A DNA stretch of 64,000 nt from Parabacteroides distasonis ATCC 8503. GTDB lineage: Bacteria; Bacteroidota; Bacteroidia; Bacteroidales; Tannerellaceae. A program made the position numbers and the translations under genes. The notes below the pieces were generated by a model. That model searched no databases and was not told the DNA's origin. It was given only the letters and a program-made list of their open reading frames with translations. The number at the start of each line of letters is the position of its first letter. Position 1 is the first letter of the stretch. Below, piece by piece: positions 1 through 8,258 of this stretch. The stretch is from NCBI RefSeq assembly GCF_000012845.1, contig NC_009615.1:3536501-3600500 (forward strand). Reading direction: 5' to 3'.

Positions 1-1
1 A

Positions 2-799
2 GGTGGCTCGCTAGAAGAACAGCGTTTTCAACGCTTAACAAACGAATTAGACCCTCTTTATATATCCTACTCTTTTCCTGCTAAGATTGTAGGAGATATA
101 ATAGAGAAGCCCAGCTTGCAGTCGCAAAGAACATCTTTAAGTAAAATAATGAATCAAGAAGGGATGACAGGCAAACAGATTGTTTCATTTATCTATGACA
201 TGAATCAGTTCACCTATTATAATGAATTAAAATTAGCATTTAATTGCAATATAGACGTTGCAAGTGTTTTTAACATATCTACAAGTGTTGCGCAAGGAAA
301 GATCAGGAAGAAATGTGGATTAGTAGCTAAATTTATACAAAAAAATTTCACAGTTGATTTAGATTTACCAGCAGATGGATGCCTTTTAAAAAACAATAAT
401 GAATTATCAAATGTTGGTCCATACGATCCTGTTTATATAAGTTCAATAACCTATGGAAGAATGGGAGTAATGATGTTCGATTCTAGTTATGCATATGATT
501 CATTAAGAGTAGCAGTAAAAGCAGCCTTTGATGCAAAAATAATAAATGGGAAATTAGAGCTAACAAGTGAACAAACGAAAATAATTAGTGAAGCAGACTT
601 AAAAATTGCAATCATAAGTGGTGATGGTAGCTATTCTGTGAAAACAGTGGATGGAATTAACGGATTTAAGGAATTTATTATAGCTGGAGGAGAATTTAGT
701 AAGGATGTTCCTGGAGATCCTATATTTTATTCAGCAAGCTACTTAAGTGATGATTCTCCATTCTACGCAAAATTCAGAGTAAACATACCTTATAAATAA
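2..799 (+). CDS. CDC-like (thiol-activated cytolysin family) protein, short form, 5' end outside window
   Basis: The frame is open from base 2, so the true start and any signal peptide lie upstream; the TTG at 116 is internal. About 265 residues are visible. They align block by block with the next gene: SYSFPAK, GKQIVSF, the cytolysin-like PVYISSITYGR segment, a helix ending VKAAFDA, and DDSPFYAKFRVNI. PVY-SS-YGR followed by an amphipathic helix and -KAAFDA is typical of the membrane-insertion core (domains 1-3) of cholesterol-dependent cytolysins. The protein stops where domain 4 would begin, so it resembles the short member of the two-component CDC-like (CDCL) proteins known in Bacteroidetes. 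It lies 7 bp before the long form, implying an operon. Composition is AT-rich compared with the housekeeping genes downstream. A pore-forming role is inferred from the family. Confidence 0.75.
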   Translation, partial: GGSLEEQRFQRLTNELDPLYISYSFPAKIVGDIIEKPSLQSQRTSLSKIMNQEGMTGKQIVSFIYDMNQFTYYNELKLAFNCNIDVASVFNISTSVAQGKIRKKCGLVAKFIQKNFTVDLDLPADGCLLKNNNELSNVGPYDPVYISSITYGRMGVMMFDSSYAYDSLRVAVKAAFDAKIINGKLELTSEQTKIISEADLKIAIISGDGSYSVKTVDGINGFKEFIIAGGEFSKDVPGDPIFYSASYLSDDSPFYAKFRVNIPYK

Positions 800-806
800 T
801 TATACT

Positions 807-2375
807 ATGAGAATTACATCAATATTTTTATTTACAATCATCATATTTGGAGGATTATCATGTTCAAATGATGATAGCCTTATTCATAATAAGACTAAAG
901 GAATCTTAGAGAAATATCCTGAACCCACTGTCACAATAACAGCTCATAATCATATACCTTTTCTTGCTAAAAATATTTTAGAAGAAAAAGCGATTACAAA
1001 AAGTGTAAATATTATCTCCGATATTGCATGGGCAAATGGATTTGGAAGAACAATTACAGCCCGATCGGATGAAATGGTAATACCAGACAATATGAATAGA
1101 TACATATACCCGGGATCAATATTGGAAGCATCTAGCATTGCAGAGACACGATTTACTCCAATACCTGTAAAAAACAATCCGGTCCATGTCTCTGTCTCTT
1201 TTCCTGCTAAAAAAGTAGGAGGAACTATAAAAGAGCCTTCTTTATTGAATATCAGACAATTTGTCATGGATCTAATGCAACAAAATAATATAGGAAAACA
1301 AAGTGCAACATTAAGTTTTGATGTTCAAAAATTTGTATCATATGATGAATTAAAAATGACTTTTGGCTCTAATGAAAATACAGGATTATTGTTTTGGGGA
1401 ACTTCTTCTGCGCAGTATCAAAATAAATATAGAATCATACGCAGCTCTGGACTTTGCATAAAATTTATTCAGAAATATTTCACATTAGACATGGATATTC
1501 CTAGTAATGGTCTAATTTCAGGAACTATACCAGGAGGATACTCACCTGTATACGTTAGCTCTATTGCCTATGGAAGAATAGGTATTCTCACACTAGAAAC
1601 AAATTACGATTATGAAAAAGCTAACAAATTAGTGAAAGAAACTTTTAATTCGCTATTTATTAACAAGAATAATACACTCACAAAGGAGCAAGAAGCCTTT
1701 TTCAATAGCGCAGAAATGAAAGTTTTCATAGCAGGAGGATCAGGGGTCACAGGAGTTAAAACTATAGGAGGTATTAAAGAATTCACAAATTATATTACAG
1801 AGGGAGGAGAGTTTTCAGCATCCTCACCAGGTAAACCAATTTTTTGTTCTTTTGCAAACTATAGTGACGATTCTCCATATCGCATTAATTTCAAAATAGA
1901 TATAGACAGTGATCCTGTTTATGCAAGACTTGAATATGATATAACCAAAGATGTATCAGGTGGAAATGTTAAATCATGGTATACTGATGCTAATGTTTAT
2001 TTAAGGTTTTATGCAGATAAAGCCTGTTCAATCAAAACGATAGCCCAAAACTATATTGGATTTAATATAAATCGCCTTATATTACAACAATATGTTGGAC
2101 CTAATTATAGTGTTAGTAAAGCAAGAGAGGTAAAACTAGATCAAAACCTCACTTTTCATAATCAAACAAAAGGCATAGAGTATCCAATTGCATATGGTCA
2201 TCGCATGACAGAAACAATAGGCACTACATATTTAGATCGAGGAAATTGGACTAATGACCATTTTTACCTAAGAGCAGGTAAATTTTATCAAGTACGACCT
2301 CCTATAAATATGAAATATACATGTTTCATAGATTATCATAATCAAAATGAATATGACTGTTCGGATTTTGAATAA
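807..2375 (+). CDS. CDC-like (thiol-activated cytolysin family) lipoprotein, long form with domain 4
   Basis: 522 aa. The N-terminus has a hydrophobic signal ending in a lipobox (FGGLSCSNDD), so surface or periplasmic lipidation is expected. Residues about 130-375 repeat the core of the preceding gene, including PVYVSSIAYGR at about 248 and DDSPYRINFKIDI at about 355. The last 150 residues form an extra beta-rich domain, placed as domain 4 is in cholesterol-dependent cytolysins. The Trp-rich undecapeptide (ECTGLAWEWWR) of true cholesterol-binding members is absent, so cholesterol targeting is unlikely. In studied bacterial CDCL pairs a short and a long protein assemble together into a pore after proteolysis; that action is inferred here, not seen. 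The gene is AT-rich and ends just before a terminator hairpin. Confidence 0.8.
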   Translation: MRITSIFLFTIIIFGGLSCSNDDSLIHNKTKGILEKYPEPTVTITAHNHIPFLAKNILEEKAITKSVNIISDIAWANGFGRTITARSDEMVIPDNMNRYIYPGSILEASSIAETRFTPIPVKNNPVHVSVSFPAKKVGGTIKEPSLLNIRQFVMDLMQQNNIGKQSATLSFDVQKFVSYDELKMTFGSNENTGLLFWGTSSAQYQNKYRIIRSSGLCIKFIQKYFTLDMDIPSNGLISGTIPGGYSPVYVSSIAYGRIGILTLETNYDYEKANKLVKETFNSLFINKNNTLTKEQEAFFNSAEMKVFIAGGSGVTGVKTIGGIKEFTNYITEGGEFSASSPGKPIFCSFANYSDDSPYRINFKIDIDSDPVYARLEYDITKDVSGGNVKSWYTDANVYLRFYADKACSIKTIAQNYIGFNINRLILQQYVGPNYSVSKAREVKLDQNLTFHNQTKGIEYPIAYGHRMTETIGTTYLDRGNWTNDHFYLRAGKFYQVRPPINMKYTCFIDYHNQNEYDCSDFE

Positions 2376-2391
2376 TTAATATTCCAAAATA

Positions 2392-2431
2392 AAATACCCC
2401 TAGAGTTAAATAGACAACTTTGGGGGTATTT
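2392..2431 (+). terminator. intrinsic terminator of the CDC-like operon
   Basis: AAATACCCC and GGGGTATTT pair perfectly over 9 bp around a 22-nt loop, and the 3' arm runs into T-rich sequence. It sits 17 bp after the stop of the long CDC-like gene. Confidence 0.75.
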
Positions 2432-2499
2432 CTATCATAGGAGCTTGAACCTCTGTATATATTAAGATTAATATATGCTAAATCTACTTGTTCTCATAT

Positions 2500-3342
2500 T
2501 TATTTCATACTCTCCTTCTTATAATTTATACGAACCCCATACTTCGTGTATACTCGGTCTAGCCCCAACATACCTTGTGGGTTAGGCTCGCCTTGTGCTT
2601 TGCCGGACAGGATATCCTCGCTCATCGTGATCATGTCTTTTACACGTTGAGGGGTTTCCTTGTTCATTCCGAAATAATGTCCGGGGTAGAGGTATTTGAT
2701 ATCATATTTCTCGATCACCGCACTCATCTTCTTACAAGTAGATATTAGCGTAGAGAAGTCAACTCCCAGCAATAGATTACCGGAGCCGAACGAATCGCCG
2801 CTAAAACCATAAGCGGCATCCTTATCCACAAAAGTGGTCGATCCGGGAGTATGCCCGGGAGTAAAGACAACTTCGAGGGTACGCCCACCCAAATCTAGAA
2901 TTTCGCCATCTGTGAGGAAACAGACCTTGCCTTTATAATTCGGCATAAATTCCGGTATACCTATCGTATCAGCCGGATTGATATAAATCTCCGGGAAATA
3001 ATCGATAGCCGAGCCTGTATGGTCCGGATGCACATGCGTGGCGACCAGCGTAACCGGCTTGTCCGTGATGGAAGCCACTAGCTTATCCAAATCCTTGATC
3101 TTTGTTCCTGCATCAATCAAGATCGCTTTCGTTTCTCCCTCGACCAGATACAGGCTCTCGTTCGCCATTAAATGACCTGTTCCAAACCATGTATGCTCAT
3201 CAATCTGATGGAAAATCACATCTTCATTCCTAAGCACTTCCTTCTCCTCGATACCCGCCGTCTGTGCCTGGCAGAACAAAGCGATCCTTGACAGGAGCAA
3301 CAACATCATTAATAAACCTAGTTTTTTCATTATCATATTCAT
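2500..3342 (-). CDS. secreted metallo-beta-lactamase-fold hydrolase
   Basis: 280 aa. A signal peptide (KKLGLLMMLLLLSRIALFCQAQ) predicts export; the ATG at 3330 (MKKLG) is an alternative start. The zinc-site motif THVHPDHTG (HxHxDH) is at about 102-110, followed by FTPGHTPGS, SGDSFGSG and PGHYFG, which supply the remaining metal ligands of the fold. The substrate cannot be read from sequence. The family includes beta-lactamases, lactonases and phosphodiesterases, and the short loops suggest a general hydrolase rather than a dedicated class B1 carbapenemase. It is the last gene of a five-gene minus-strand operon, 9 bp after the LOG-family gene. Confidence 0.85.
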   Translation of the reverse strand: MNMIMKKLGLLMMLLLLSRIALFCQAQTAGIEEKEVLRNEDVIFHQIDEHTWFGTGHLMANESLYLVEGETKAILIDAGTKIKDLDKLVASITDKPVTLVATHVHPDHTGSAIDYFPEIYINPADTIGIPEFMPNYKGKVCFLTDGEILDLGGRTLEVVFTPGHTPGSTTFVDKDAAYGFSGDSFGSGNLLLGVDFSTLISTCKKMSAVIEKYDIKYLYPGHYFGMNKETPQRVKDMITMSEDILSGKAQGEPNPQGMLGLDRVYTKYGVRINYKKESMK

Positions 3343-3351
3343 TTTTAAGAT

Positions 3352-3954
3352 TTAAATCGCCGCGATCTTCCGAAGGCTTGCGTCCCATTTCGGCTCGGCG
3401 TAGATGAGACGGATAGCTTCTTCCGGCGTGTCGGCTACCGCCCACATCTTGGCGTGCTGGGGACGCATGAAATTCTCGTTCATGGCGTTCCTCAAAAGTT
3501 CCAACAAGGGATCATAGTAATGATTAATATTGAGGATTACGATCGGATTGAGGTAGAGACCGAGTTGTTTCCAAGTGATGATCTCCAGAAGTTCCTCTAA
3601 TGTACCGCATCCACCGGGAAGGGCGATCACCGCATCCGAGAGGTTTGCCATGAGCTGTTTACGTTCGTGCATCGTCTCGACCTCAATCAACTCGGTCAAG
3701 CCTTTATGATACCAATCCTGCTCCACCATAAAATGGGGGATAACGCCCGTTACCGTTCCACCAGCCGCTAACGCAGCGTCGGAGACAGTGCACATCAAAC
3801 CGATATTCCCGGCACCATTGACTACCCGTAGTTTTCGCTCTCCCAAAAGACACCCCAATTCCTTGGCGGCGTCAAAATAAATCGGGGGAATCTTCGTGCT
3901 GGACGCGCAATACACGCAAACAGACGAGATGTTATTTATCTTCTTTTCTTCCAT
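3352..3954 (-). CDS. LOG-family protein (TIGR00730, Rossmann-fold nucleotide hydrolase)
   Basis: 200 aa, the normal length. The signature PGGCGTLEE is at about 112-120 and is followed by the -TWKQLG helix; GAGNIGLM near residue 45 fits the nucleotide-binding N-terminus. LOG proteins cleave the N-glycosidic bond of nucleoside 5'-monophosphates (AMP or cytokinin riboside monophosphate), and many are annotated as lysine decarboxylase by mistake. It is cytoplasmic, with no signal peptide. It lies 6 bp after the TIGR02757 gene and is co-transcribed with it. Confidence 0.9.
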   Translation of the reverse strand: MEEKKINNISSVCVYCASSTKIPPIYFDAAKELGCLLGERKLRVVNGAGNIGLMCTVSDAALAAGGTVTGVIPHFMVEQDWYHKGLTELIEVETMHERKQLMANLSDAVIALPGGCGTLEELLEIITWKQLGLYLNPIVILNINHYYDPLLELLRNAMNENFMRPQHAKMWAVADTPEEAIRLIYAEPKWDASLRKIAAI

Positions 3955-3960
3955 ATCTTT

Positions 3961-4707
3961 TTATTCTTGATTTATATCGTAGCCAAATAAGGCGAAATCC
4001 CCCAGACAAGGATCATCGGGGAAGACTTTCGCCAATGCGTCCGTTATCTCACGGGCCGTACGAAGGGTAGCGGTTTTTTGGCCTGTCAAGCCCAAGCGCA
4101 AGGAGATCTGGTGCACATGCGTATCCAACGGGATGATTAATTGGCGGGGATGCACGGCTGTTCTCCAGATACCGAGATCGACGATACCATCCGTACGCAC
4201 CATCCAACGCAAGAACATCGCCAGACGCTTACAAGCGGAAGTCCCGTGCAAGACCGGAATGCCATTGAGATCAGCAAAAAGTTGTTGCAACCGCAAGATA
4301 GGATCTTCGCAAGGACCGGCGGCGGCCATAGCGTCTTCCATACAGTCGTAGGTATCGTATATATCCTTTAGGCGACAACAAAGGAGATGCAGATCATGAT
4401 AGGTATAAAAACGGTAAAAGGTATCCCGCCTGCGAACCGGGCGGTTCCGTAGGGGAGCGAAAGAAGTCTCTCCGGTACGGATAAACTCGTAAGGACTTTC
4501 GCCCATCAGCCGGTGTAGCTCTTCCGCTTTTTGGAGAATATGCGCCCTGCGACCGTAAGAGATCCACGCCGTCAGGAAAGCCGATATCTCAATATCCCGT
4601 TTCTCCGTAAACCGATGGGGGAATCGAACCGGATCATCCTTGATAAACGATTCCGTATTGTACGTTTTCGCCCATTCACGAAGTAAAGAGATGGTCTTTG
4701 TATCCAT
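3961..4707 (-). CDS. TIGR02757 (DUF2400) family protein
   Basis: 248 aa. It matches the TIGR02757 pattern: an N-terminal -DPVRFPHRF-EKRDIEI-AFL-AWISYGRR segment, a central YRFYTYHDL block and the C-terminal IIPLDTHVHQISLRLGL plus FALFGYDINQE. The family is typical of Bacteroidetes and some other bacteria. Its helical layout recalls HhH DNA glycosylases, and HVHQISLRLGL is suggestive of that fold, but no activity has been established as far as I know. It begins 1 bp after the AlkD-like gene stops, so both may act on damaged DNA. Confidence 0.85.
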   Translation of the reverse strand: MDTKTISLLREWAKTYNTESFIKDDPVRFPHRFTEKRDIEISAFLTAWISYGRRAHILQKAEELHRLMGESPYEFIRTGETSFAPLRNRPVRRRDTFYRFYTYHDLHLLCCRLKDIYDTYDCMEDAMAAAGPCEDPILRLQQLFADLNGIPVLHGTSACKRLAMFLRWMVRTDGIVDLGIWRTAVHPRQLIIPLDTHVHQISLRLGLTGQKTATLRTAREITDALAKVFPDDPCLGDFALFGYDINQE

Positions 4708-4708
4708 G

Positions 4709-5416
4709 TTATTTCTTCTTTAGAAAATATTGCCGCTCGGGTTCCGGATAATGCTCGATAGCGTAACGAAGCGCCGTACGAGGAAGACGAGTAGCGTTGC
4801 GTTCCAAGAAATCGGTAAGCGTCTGCCGCTCCTTTTTGCCGACCTCACGCAGCATCCACCCAACCGCCTTATGCATCAAATCGTGTTTATGACCGATCAA
4901 CCGTTCGGATAACTCCAAGGTATCCCCAAAATCATTCCGACGGATAAATGCCCACGTAGAGACGATCGAGATCCGTTGTTCCCATAAATTCTCGCTTTCC
5001 GCCAAACGGTAGAGGAGGGAACGATCTTTGTCCACCAAATATTCGCCGACGATATCCCGACAGGTCAAATCTACCAAATCCCAGTTATTGCAACGCCGCA
5101 TATTCTTCAGATAGAATCGGAAGATGGCTTCCCGCTCTTCCGGCATCGCTTTCCGATCCTGGAAACGATAGACCAAAATCAGCAAGGCACATAGACGTGC
5201 CTCATGCCACGGACTATCCAGCAACAGCTGCAGCTCATCGAAAGGAGTCGCCTTATTAGCCTTCGCTATGCTGCGGGTTTGCGGGACAACCACTCCGAGA
5301 AACTGATCGCCCTCGCCATATTGACCGGGACCAGTCTTGAAAAAACGGCTCAAATGAACAGCCTTCTCGGGTGTACCGACCGACTGTAGCTCGGATAGGA
5401 TAAACGCCGCCGTCAT
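4709..5416 (-). CDS. AlkD-like DNA alkylation repair protein
   Basis: 235 aa, built almost wholly of HEAT-like helical repeats with the family blocks FLGVVVPQTRSIAK, SPWHEARLCALLIL, NNWDLVDLT, LWEQRISIVSTWAFIR and KAVGWMLREVGKKE. The Trp and Asp of NNWDLVD correspond to active-site residues of Bacillus AlkD, which excises N3- and N7-alkylpurines without base flipping. The start at 5416 is chosen because it forms an ATGA overlap with the stop of the dehydrogenase gene (translational coupling). The longer open frame to 5839 only shadows that gene. Confidence 0.9.
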   Translation of the reverse strand: MTAAFILSELQSVGTPEKAVHLSRFFKTGPGQYGEGDQFLGVVVPQTRSIAKANKATPFDELQLLLDSPWHEARLCALLILVYRFQDRKAMPEEREAIFRFYLKNMRRCNNWDLVDLTCRDIVGEYLVDKDRSLLYRLAESENLWEQRISIVSTWAFIRRNDFGDTLELSERLIGHKHDLMHKAVGWMLREVGKKERQTLTDFLERNATRLPRTALRYAIEHYPEPERQYFLKKK

Positions 5417-6372
5417 GGCCGGAGTACCCGTGATACGGGACGGTCGCCCTCCAAGAAACCGATCACGTTGTTGCATACCGTGCGTGCCATAATGATACGG
5501 GTTTCCATCGTCTGGGTGCCGATATGAGGGGTTAATACCACGTTGTCCATTTCCAATAACTCGGGGAGAGGATAGTCTCCAAACTCGAATACATCCAAAC
5601 CGGCACCATGAATCGTACCTTCTCGCAAGGCTTTTACCAAGGCATGCTCGTCCACCAACGGGCCACGGGCCGTGTTGATCAGGATGGCGGAAGGCTTCAT
5701 CTGCTTGAACTCTTCCTCGCCGAGGATATGGTAGGTATCGGGGGTATAAGGGGCGTTCAAGGATACGAAATCGGCTTTCGCCAGAAGCTCTTCCTTGGAG
5801 ACGTAGGTAACATTCAATTTGGTCTCGTCCTCGATGCAAAGCTGACGGCGATTGTGGTAGATCACATCCATGCCCAAAGCATTCGCCCGTTTCGCCAAGG
5901 CCTTGCCGATACGTCCCATACCGATAATGCCCAAGGTCTGTCCGGTAACCGGCATACCGAGGTTCTCCAGTACACCGACCTTCATGTCCTTACCAAGCGT
6001 ACGCAGCTTACGATCACATTCCGTGATACGCCGGGCGGTATCCAGCATCAAGCCTAAAGCGATATTGGCGGTAGGGGCCGTGACAGGATCAGGCGTATTC
6101 GCTACCGTCAAGCCTTTCTCGAGGGCGTAGGCCACATCGATATTATTATAACCAACGGCGTAGTTAGCGATCAGCCGCAATTTCGACGCATGGTCGATCA
6201 ACTCTTTGTTTACCGGGAAATCGAACATGGAGCAGAGCACATCGTACTCCGGTATCATCTCGAAAACCTCCTCGTACGTAAAATCTCTTTCTTCGGGAAA
6301 GGTTACCTCGTACTTACTTTCCAACTCGGTAAATCCCTCGCGGAACATGTCGTATGTCACTAATATCTTCAT
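5413..6372 (-). CDS. D-isomer specific 2-hydroxyacid dehydrogenase
   Basis: 319 aa, full length. The NAD-binding motif GIIGMGRIGKALAKRA is at about 148-163. The catalytic Arg lies in INTARGPLVDE, the Glu in GAGLDVFE and the His in LTPHIGTQT, the standard R-E-H triad. The family reduces 2-keto acids such as glyoxylate, hydroxypyruvate, pyruvate or phenylpyruvate; the exact substrate is not readable. It is the first gene of the minus-strand operon that continues with the AlkD-like gene through an ATGA overlap. The intergenic region with the divergent spmA/spmB-like gene holds a -7-like box for each direction. Confidence 0.9.
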   Translation of the reverse strand: MKILVTYDMFREGFTELESKYEVTFPEERDFTYEEVFEMIPEYDVLCSMFDFPVNKELIDHASKLRLIANYAVGYNNIDVAYALEKGLTVANTPDPVTAPTANIALGLMLDTARRITECDRKLRTLGKDMKVGVLENLGMPVTGQTLGIIGMGRIGKALAKRANALGMDVIYHNRRQLCIEDETKLNVTYVSKEELLAKADFVSLNAPYTPDTYHILGEEEFKQMKPSAILINTARGPLVDEHALVKALREGTIHGAGLDVFEFGDYPLPELLEMDNVVLTPHIGTQTMETRIIMARTVCNNVIGFLEGDRPVSRVLRP

Positions 6373-6398
6373 CTTGGATCTATTTGTTATTCAAAAAG

Positions 6399-6406
6399 CA
6401 AAAATA
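6399..6406 (-). promoter_or_regulatory. -7 box for the dehydrogenase operon
   Basis: TATTTTTG on the minus strand fits TAnnTTTG exactly, 27 bp before the dehydrogenase ATG. No clear -33 TTTG is seen. Confidence 0.5.
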
Positions 6407-6429
6407 CAAATCAATTGGCAATTAATTCC

Positions 6430-6437
6430 TAAATTTG
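6430..6437 (+). promoter_or_regulatory. -7 box for the spmA/spmB-like gene
   Basis: TAAATTTG matches TAnnTTTG, 20 bp before the ATG at 6457. With the box on the other strand it defines a compact divergent promoter region. Confidence 0.55.
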
Positions 6438-6456
6438 TGACCAATATATATTTATT

Positions 6457-7686
6457 ATGGTACTAAACTATATTTGGATCGCTTTCTTCTTGATCGCTTT
6501 CGTCGTGGCCGTAGGTAAACTGGTCATTGGTGGGGATACCGCCGTTTTTACCGAGATTATCAACGCTTCTTTCGCTTCGGCCAAGACGGGTTTCGAGATT
6601 TCGTTAGGATTAACGGGGATCTTGTCGCTTTGGCTGGGCATCATGAAGATCGGTGAGAAGGGGGGGGTGATACAAGCGTTCGCACGATTGGCGGCTCCCG
6701 TATTCAGCAAGCTTTTTCCGGATATCCCAAGAGACCATCCCGTGACCGGTTCTATCTTCATGAACCTATCGGCAAATTTACTGGGACTGGATAATGCCGC
6801 CACGCCAATGGGATTGAAAGCCATGCAACAGTTACAGGAATTAAACCCGAATAAAGAATCCGCCAGCAACTCCATGGTGATGTTCTTATGCATCAATGCC
6901 TCGGGACTGACCTTGATCCCGATCACCATCATGATGTACCGGGCGCAGTTAGGAGCGGCGAATCCATCAGACGTATTCCTGCCGATCATGCTCGCTACAT
7001 TCACATCAACCTTAGTCGCTATTTTAGCGGTTTGCGTACGGCAGAAGATCAATATCCTCCAACGGAACCTAGTCCTGTTTTTCGGGGGACTGGGATTATT
7101 TATCGGAGGCCTGGTATGGCTATTTAACTCGATGGAACAGGAGCAAGTTTCCTTGTATTCGACTTTATTCGCCAACACGCTTCTTTTTACCATTATCTGC
7201 GGATTTATCATCAGCGGCATGCGTAAAAAGATCAATGTATATGATGCTTTTATAGAAGGGGCGAAAGAAGGTTTCCAGACTGCTATAACGATTATTCCTT
7301 ATCTGGTAGCTATCCTAGTAGGTATCGGTGTCTTCCGGGCTTCCGGAGCGATGGATTTCATCATACAAGGCGTTCGTTTCGGCATTGCTTCGATAGGGCT
7401 CAACACGGATTTCGTGGAAGCGCTACCTACCATGTTGATGAAACCGTTAAGCGGGAGCGGGGCTAGGGGCATGATGCTGGACGCCATGAACACGTATGGA
7501 GCGGACTCTTTCGTCGGTCGCCTGTCATCCATCGTTCAGGGCTCTTGCGATACGACATTCTATGTAGTTGCTCTTTACTACGGTAGCGTAGGTATCCGTA
7601 ATACCCGCTATACGGTGCAATGCGCCTTGTTAGCGGATCTGGCCGGGGCGATAGCGGCGATAGCGATGGCTTACCTGTTCTTTTAA
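6457..7686 (+). CDS. fused SpmA-SpmB nucleoside-recognition (Gate domain) membrane protein
   Basis: 409 aa with at least eight hydrophobic segments. Residues 1-200 resemble spore maturation protein A (LGLTGILSLWLGIMKIGEKGG, GSIFMNLSANLLGLDNAATPMGLKAM). Residues about 225-409 resemble SpmB (GAKEGFQTAITIIPYLVAILVGIGVFR in pieces, KPLSGSGARGMMLD, QGSCDTTFYVVALYYGSVG). Each half carries one Gate domain. Sporulating Firmicutes encode the halves as separate genes; a single fused chain is the usual non-sporulating Bacteroidetes arrangement. A transport role for small metabolites is suspected from the nucleoside-transporter relationship, without a known substrate. The gene is monocistronic between divergent neighbours. 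Confidence 0.88.
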   Translation: MVLNYIWIAFFLIAFVVAVGKLVIGGDTAVFTEIINASFASAKTGFEISLGLTGILSLWLGIMKIGEKGGVIQAFARLAAPVFSKLFPDIPRDHPVTGSIFMNLSANLLGLDNAATPMGLKAMQQLQELNPNKESASNSMVMFLCINASGLTLIPITIMMYRAQLGAANPSDVFLPIMLATFTSTLVAILAVCVRQKINILQRNLVLFFGGLGLFIGGLVWLFNSMEQEQVSLYSTLFANTLLFTIICGFIISGMRKKINVYDAFIEGAKEGFQTAITIIPYLVAILVGIGVFRASGAMDFIIQGVRFGIASIGLNTDFVEALPTMLMKPLSGSGARGMMLDAMNTYGADSFVGRLSSIVQGSCDTTFYVVALYYGSVGIRNTRYTVQCALLADLAGAIAAIAMAYLFF

Positions 7687-7696
7687 CATTCTATAC

Positions 7697-7738
7697 AATC
7701 AATAGATTTGAAATGAATCTATTTAAAATCTATTGATT
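7697..7738. repeat. 13-bp inverted repeat upstream of ybeY
   Basis: AATCAATAGATTT and AAATCTATTGATT are perfect inverted copies separated by 16 bp. The repeat lies 11 bp after the transporter stop and directly abuts the -7 box of ybeY. It is AT-only at the tips with no T tract, so it is a weak terminator candidate; an operator or mRNA-stabilising hairpin is equally possible. Confidence 0.6.
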
Positions 7739-7745
7739 ACATTTG
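7738..7745 (+). promoter_or_regulatory. -7 box for ybeY
   Basis: TACATTTG fits TAnnTTTG, 31 bp before the ybeY ATG, and its first base overlaps the end of the inverted repeat. Confidence 0.5.
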
Positions 7746-7776
7746 TAACGAAATTTCAATACGATAAATAGACCTT

Positions 7777-8205
7777 ATGGCAATAGCATATTACGCCGAG
7801 GATATCCAGCTCCCGGCAATCAAGAAAAAAGCGGTCAGCGGATGGATCAAGGCGGTAGCCGAGACCTACGGGAAGAAGACAGGCGATATCAGTTACATCT
7901 TCTGCTCGGACGAGAAGATCTTGGAGGTAAACCGCCAATATCTCCAACACGATTATTACACGGATATCATCACCTTTGATTATACGGAAGGAAATAAGAT
8001 CTCGGGTGACCTGTTCATCAGCCTCGATACGGTCAGGACAAACGCCGAGACATTCCACACGGATTATAACGAGGAACTCCACCGTACCATCATCCACGGC
8101 ATCCTGCACCTTTGCGGTATCAACGACAAAGGCCCCGGCGAGCGGGAGATCATGGAGGAGAACGAGAACAGAGCGTTAGCGATCTTGCCGGAGGAATGTC
8201 GGTAA
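7777..8205 (+). CDS. ybeY: endoribonuclease YbeY (16S rRNA maturation / ribosome quality control)
   Basis: 142 aa. The N-terminal half has EVNRQYLQHDYYTDIITFDY and GDLFIS, and the metal motif region is RTIIHGILHLCGIND. YbeY is a single-strand-specific metal-dependent RNase acting in 16S rRNA 3' maturation and late 70S quality control. His107 and His111 are present, but the third ligand of HGxLHLxGxDH is replaced by Asp117 (GIND). From memory this Asp is common in Bacteroidetes YbeY, so it probably marks the lineage rather than loss of function. The gene stands alone after its own -7 box. Confidence 0.9.
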   Translation: MAIAYYAEDIQLPAIKKKAVSGWIKAVAETYGKKTGDISYIFCSDEKILEVNRQYLQHDYYTDIITFDYTEGNKISGDLFISLDTVRTNAETFHTDYNEELHRTIIHGILHLCGINDKGPGEREIMEENENRALAILPEECR

Positions 8206-8258
8206 AGAGATGTTAACCAGAAACAAATTTATACTACAAATCTTATCTGAAGAAAATT

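Noticed and set aside
5417..5839. N-terminal extension of the AlkD-like frame
   Set aside because: It lies antiframe within the dehydrogenase gene, is Arg/Pro-rich without family similarity, and the ATGA overlap at 5413-5416 gives a better start.
6468..7235. 255-residue minus-strand frame
   Set aside because: It is antisense to the SpmA/SpmB-like gene, which has clear family motifs; the frame has none.
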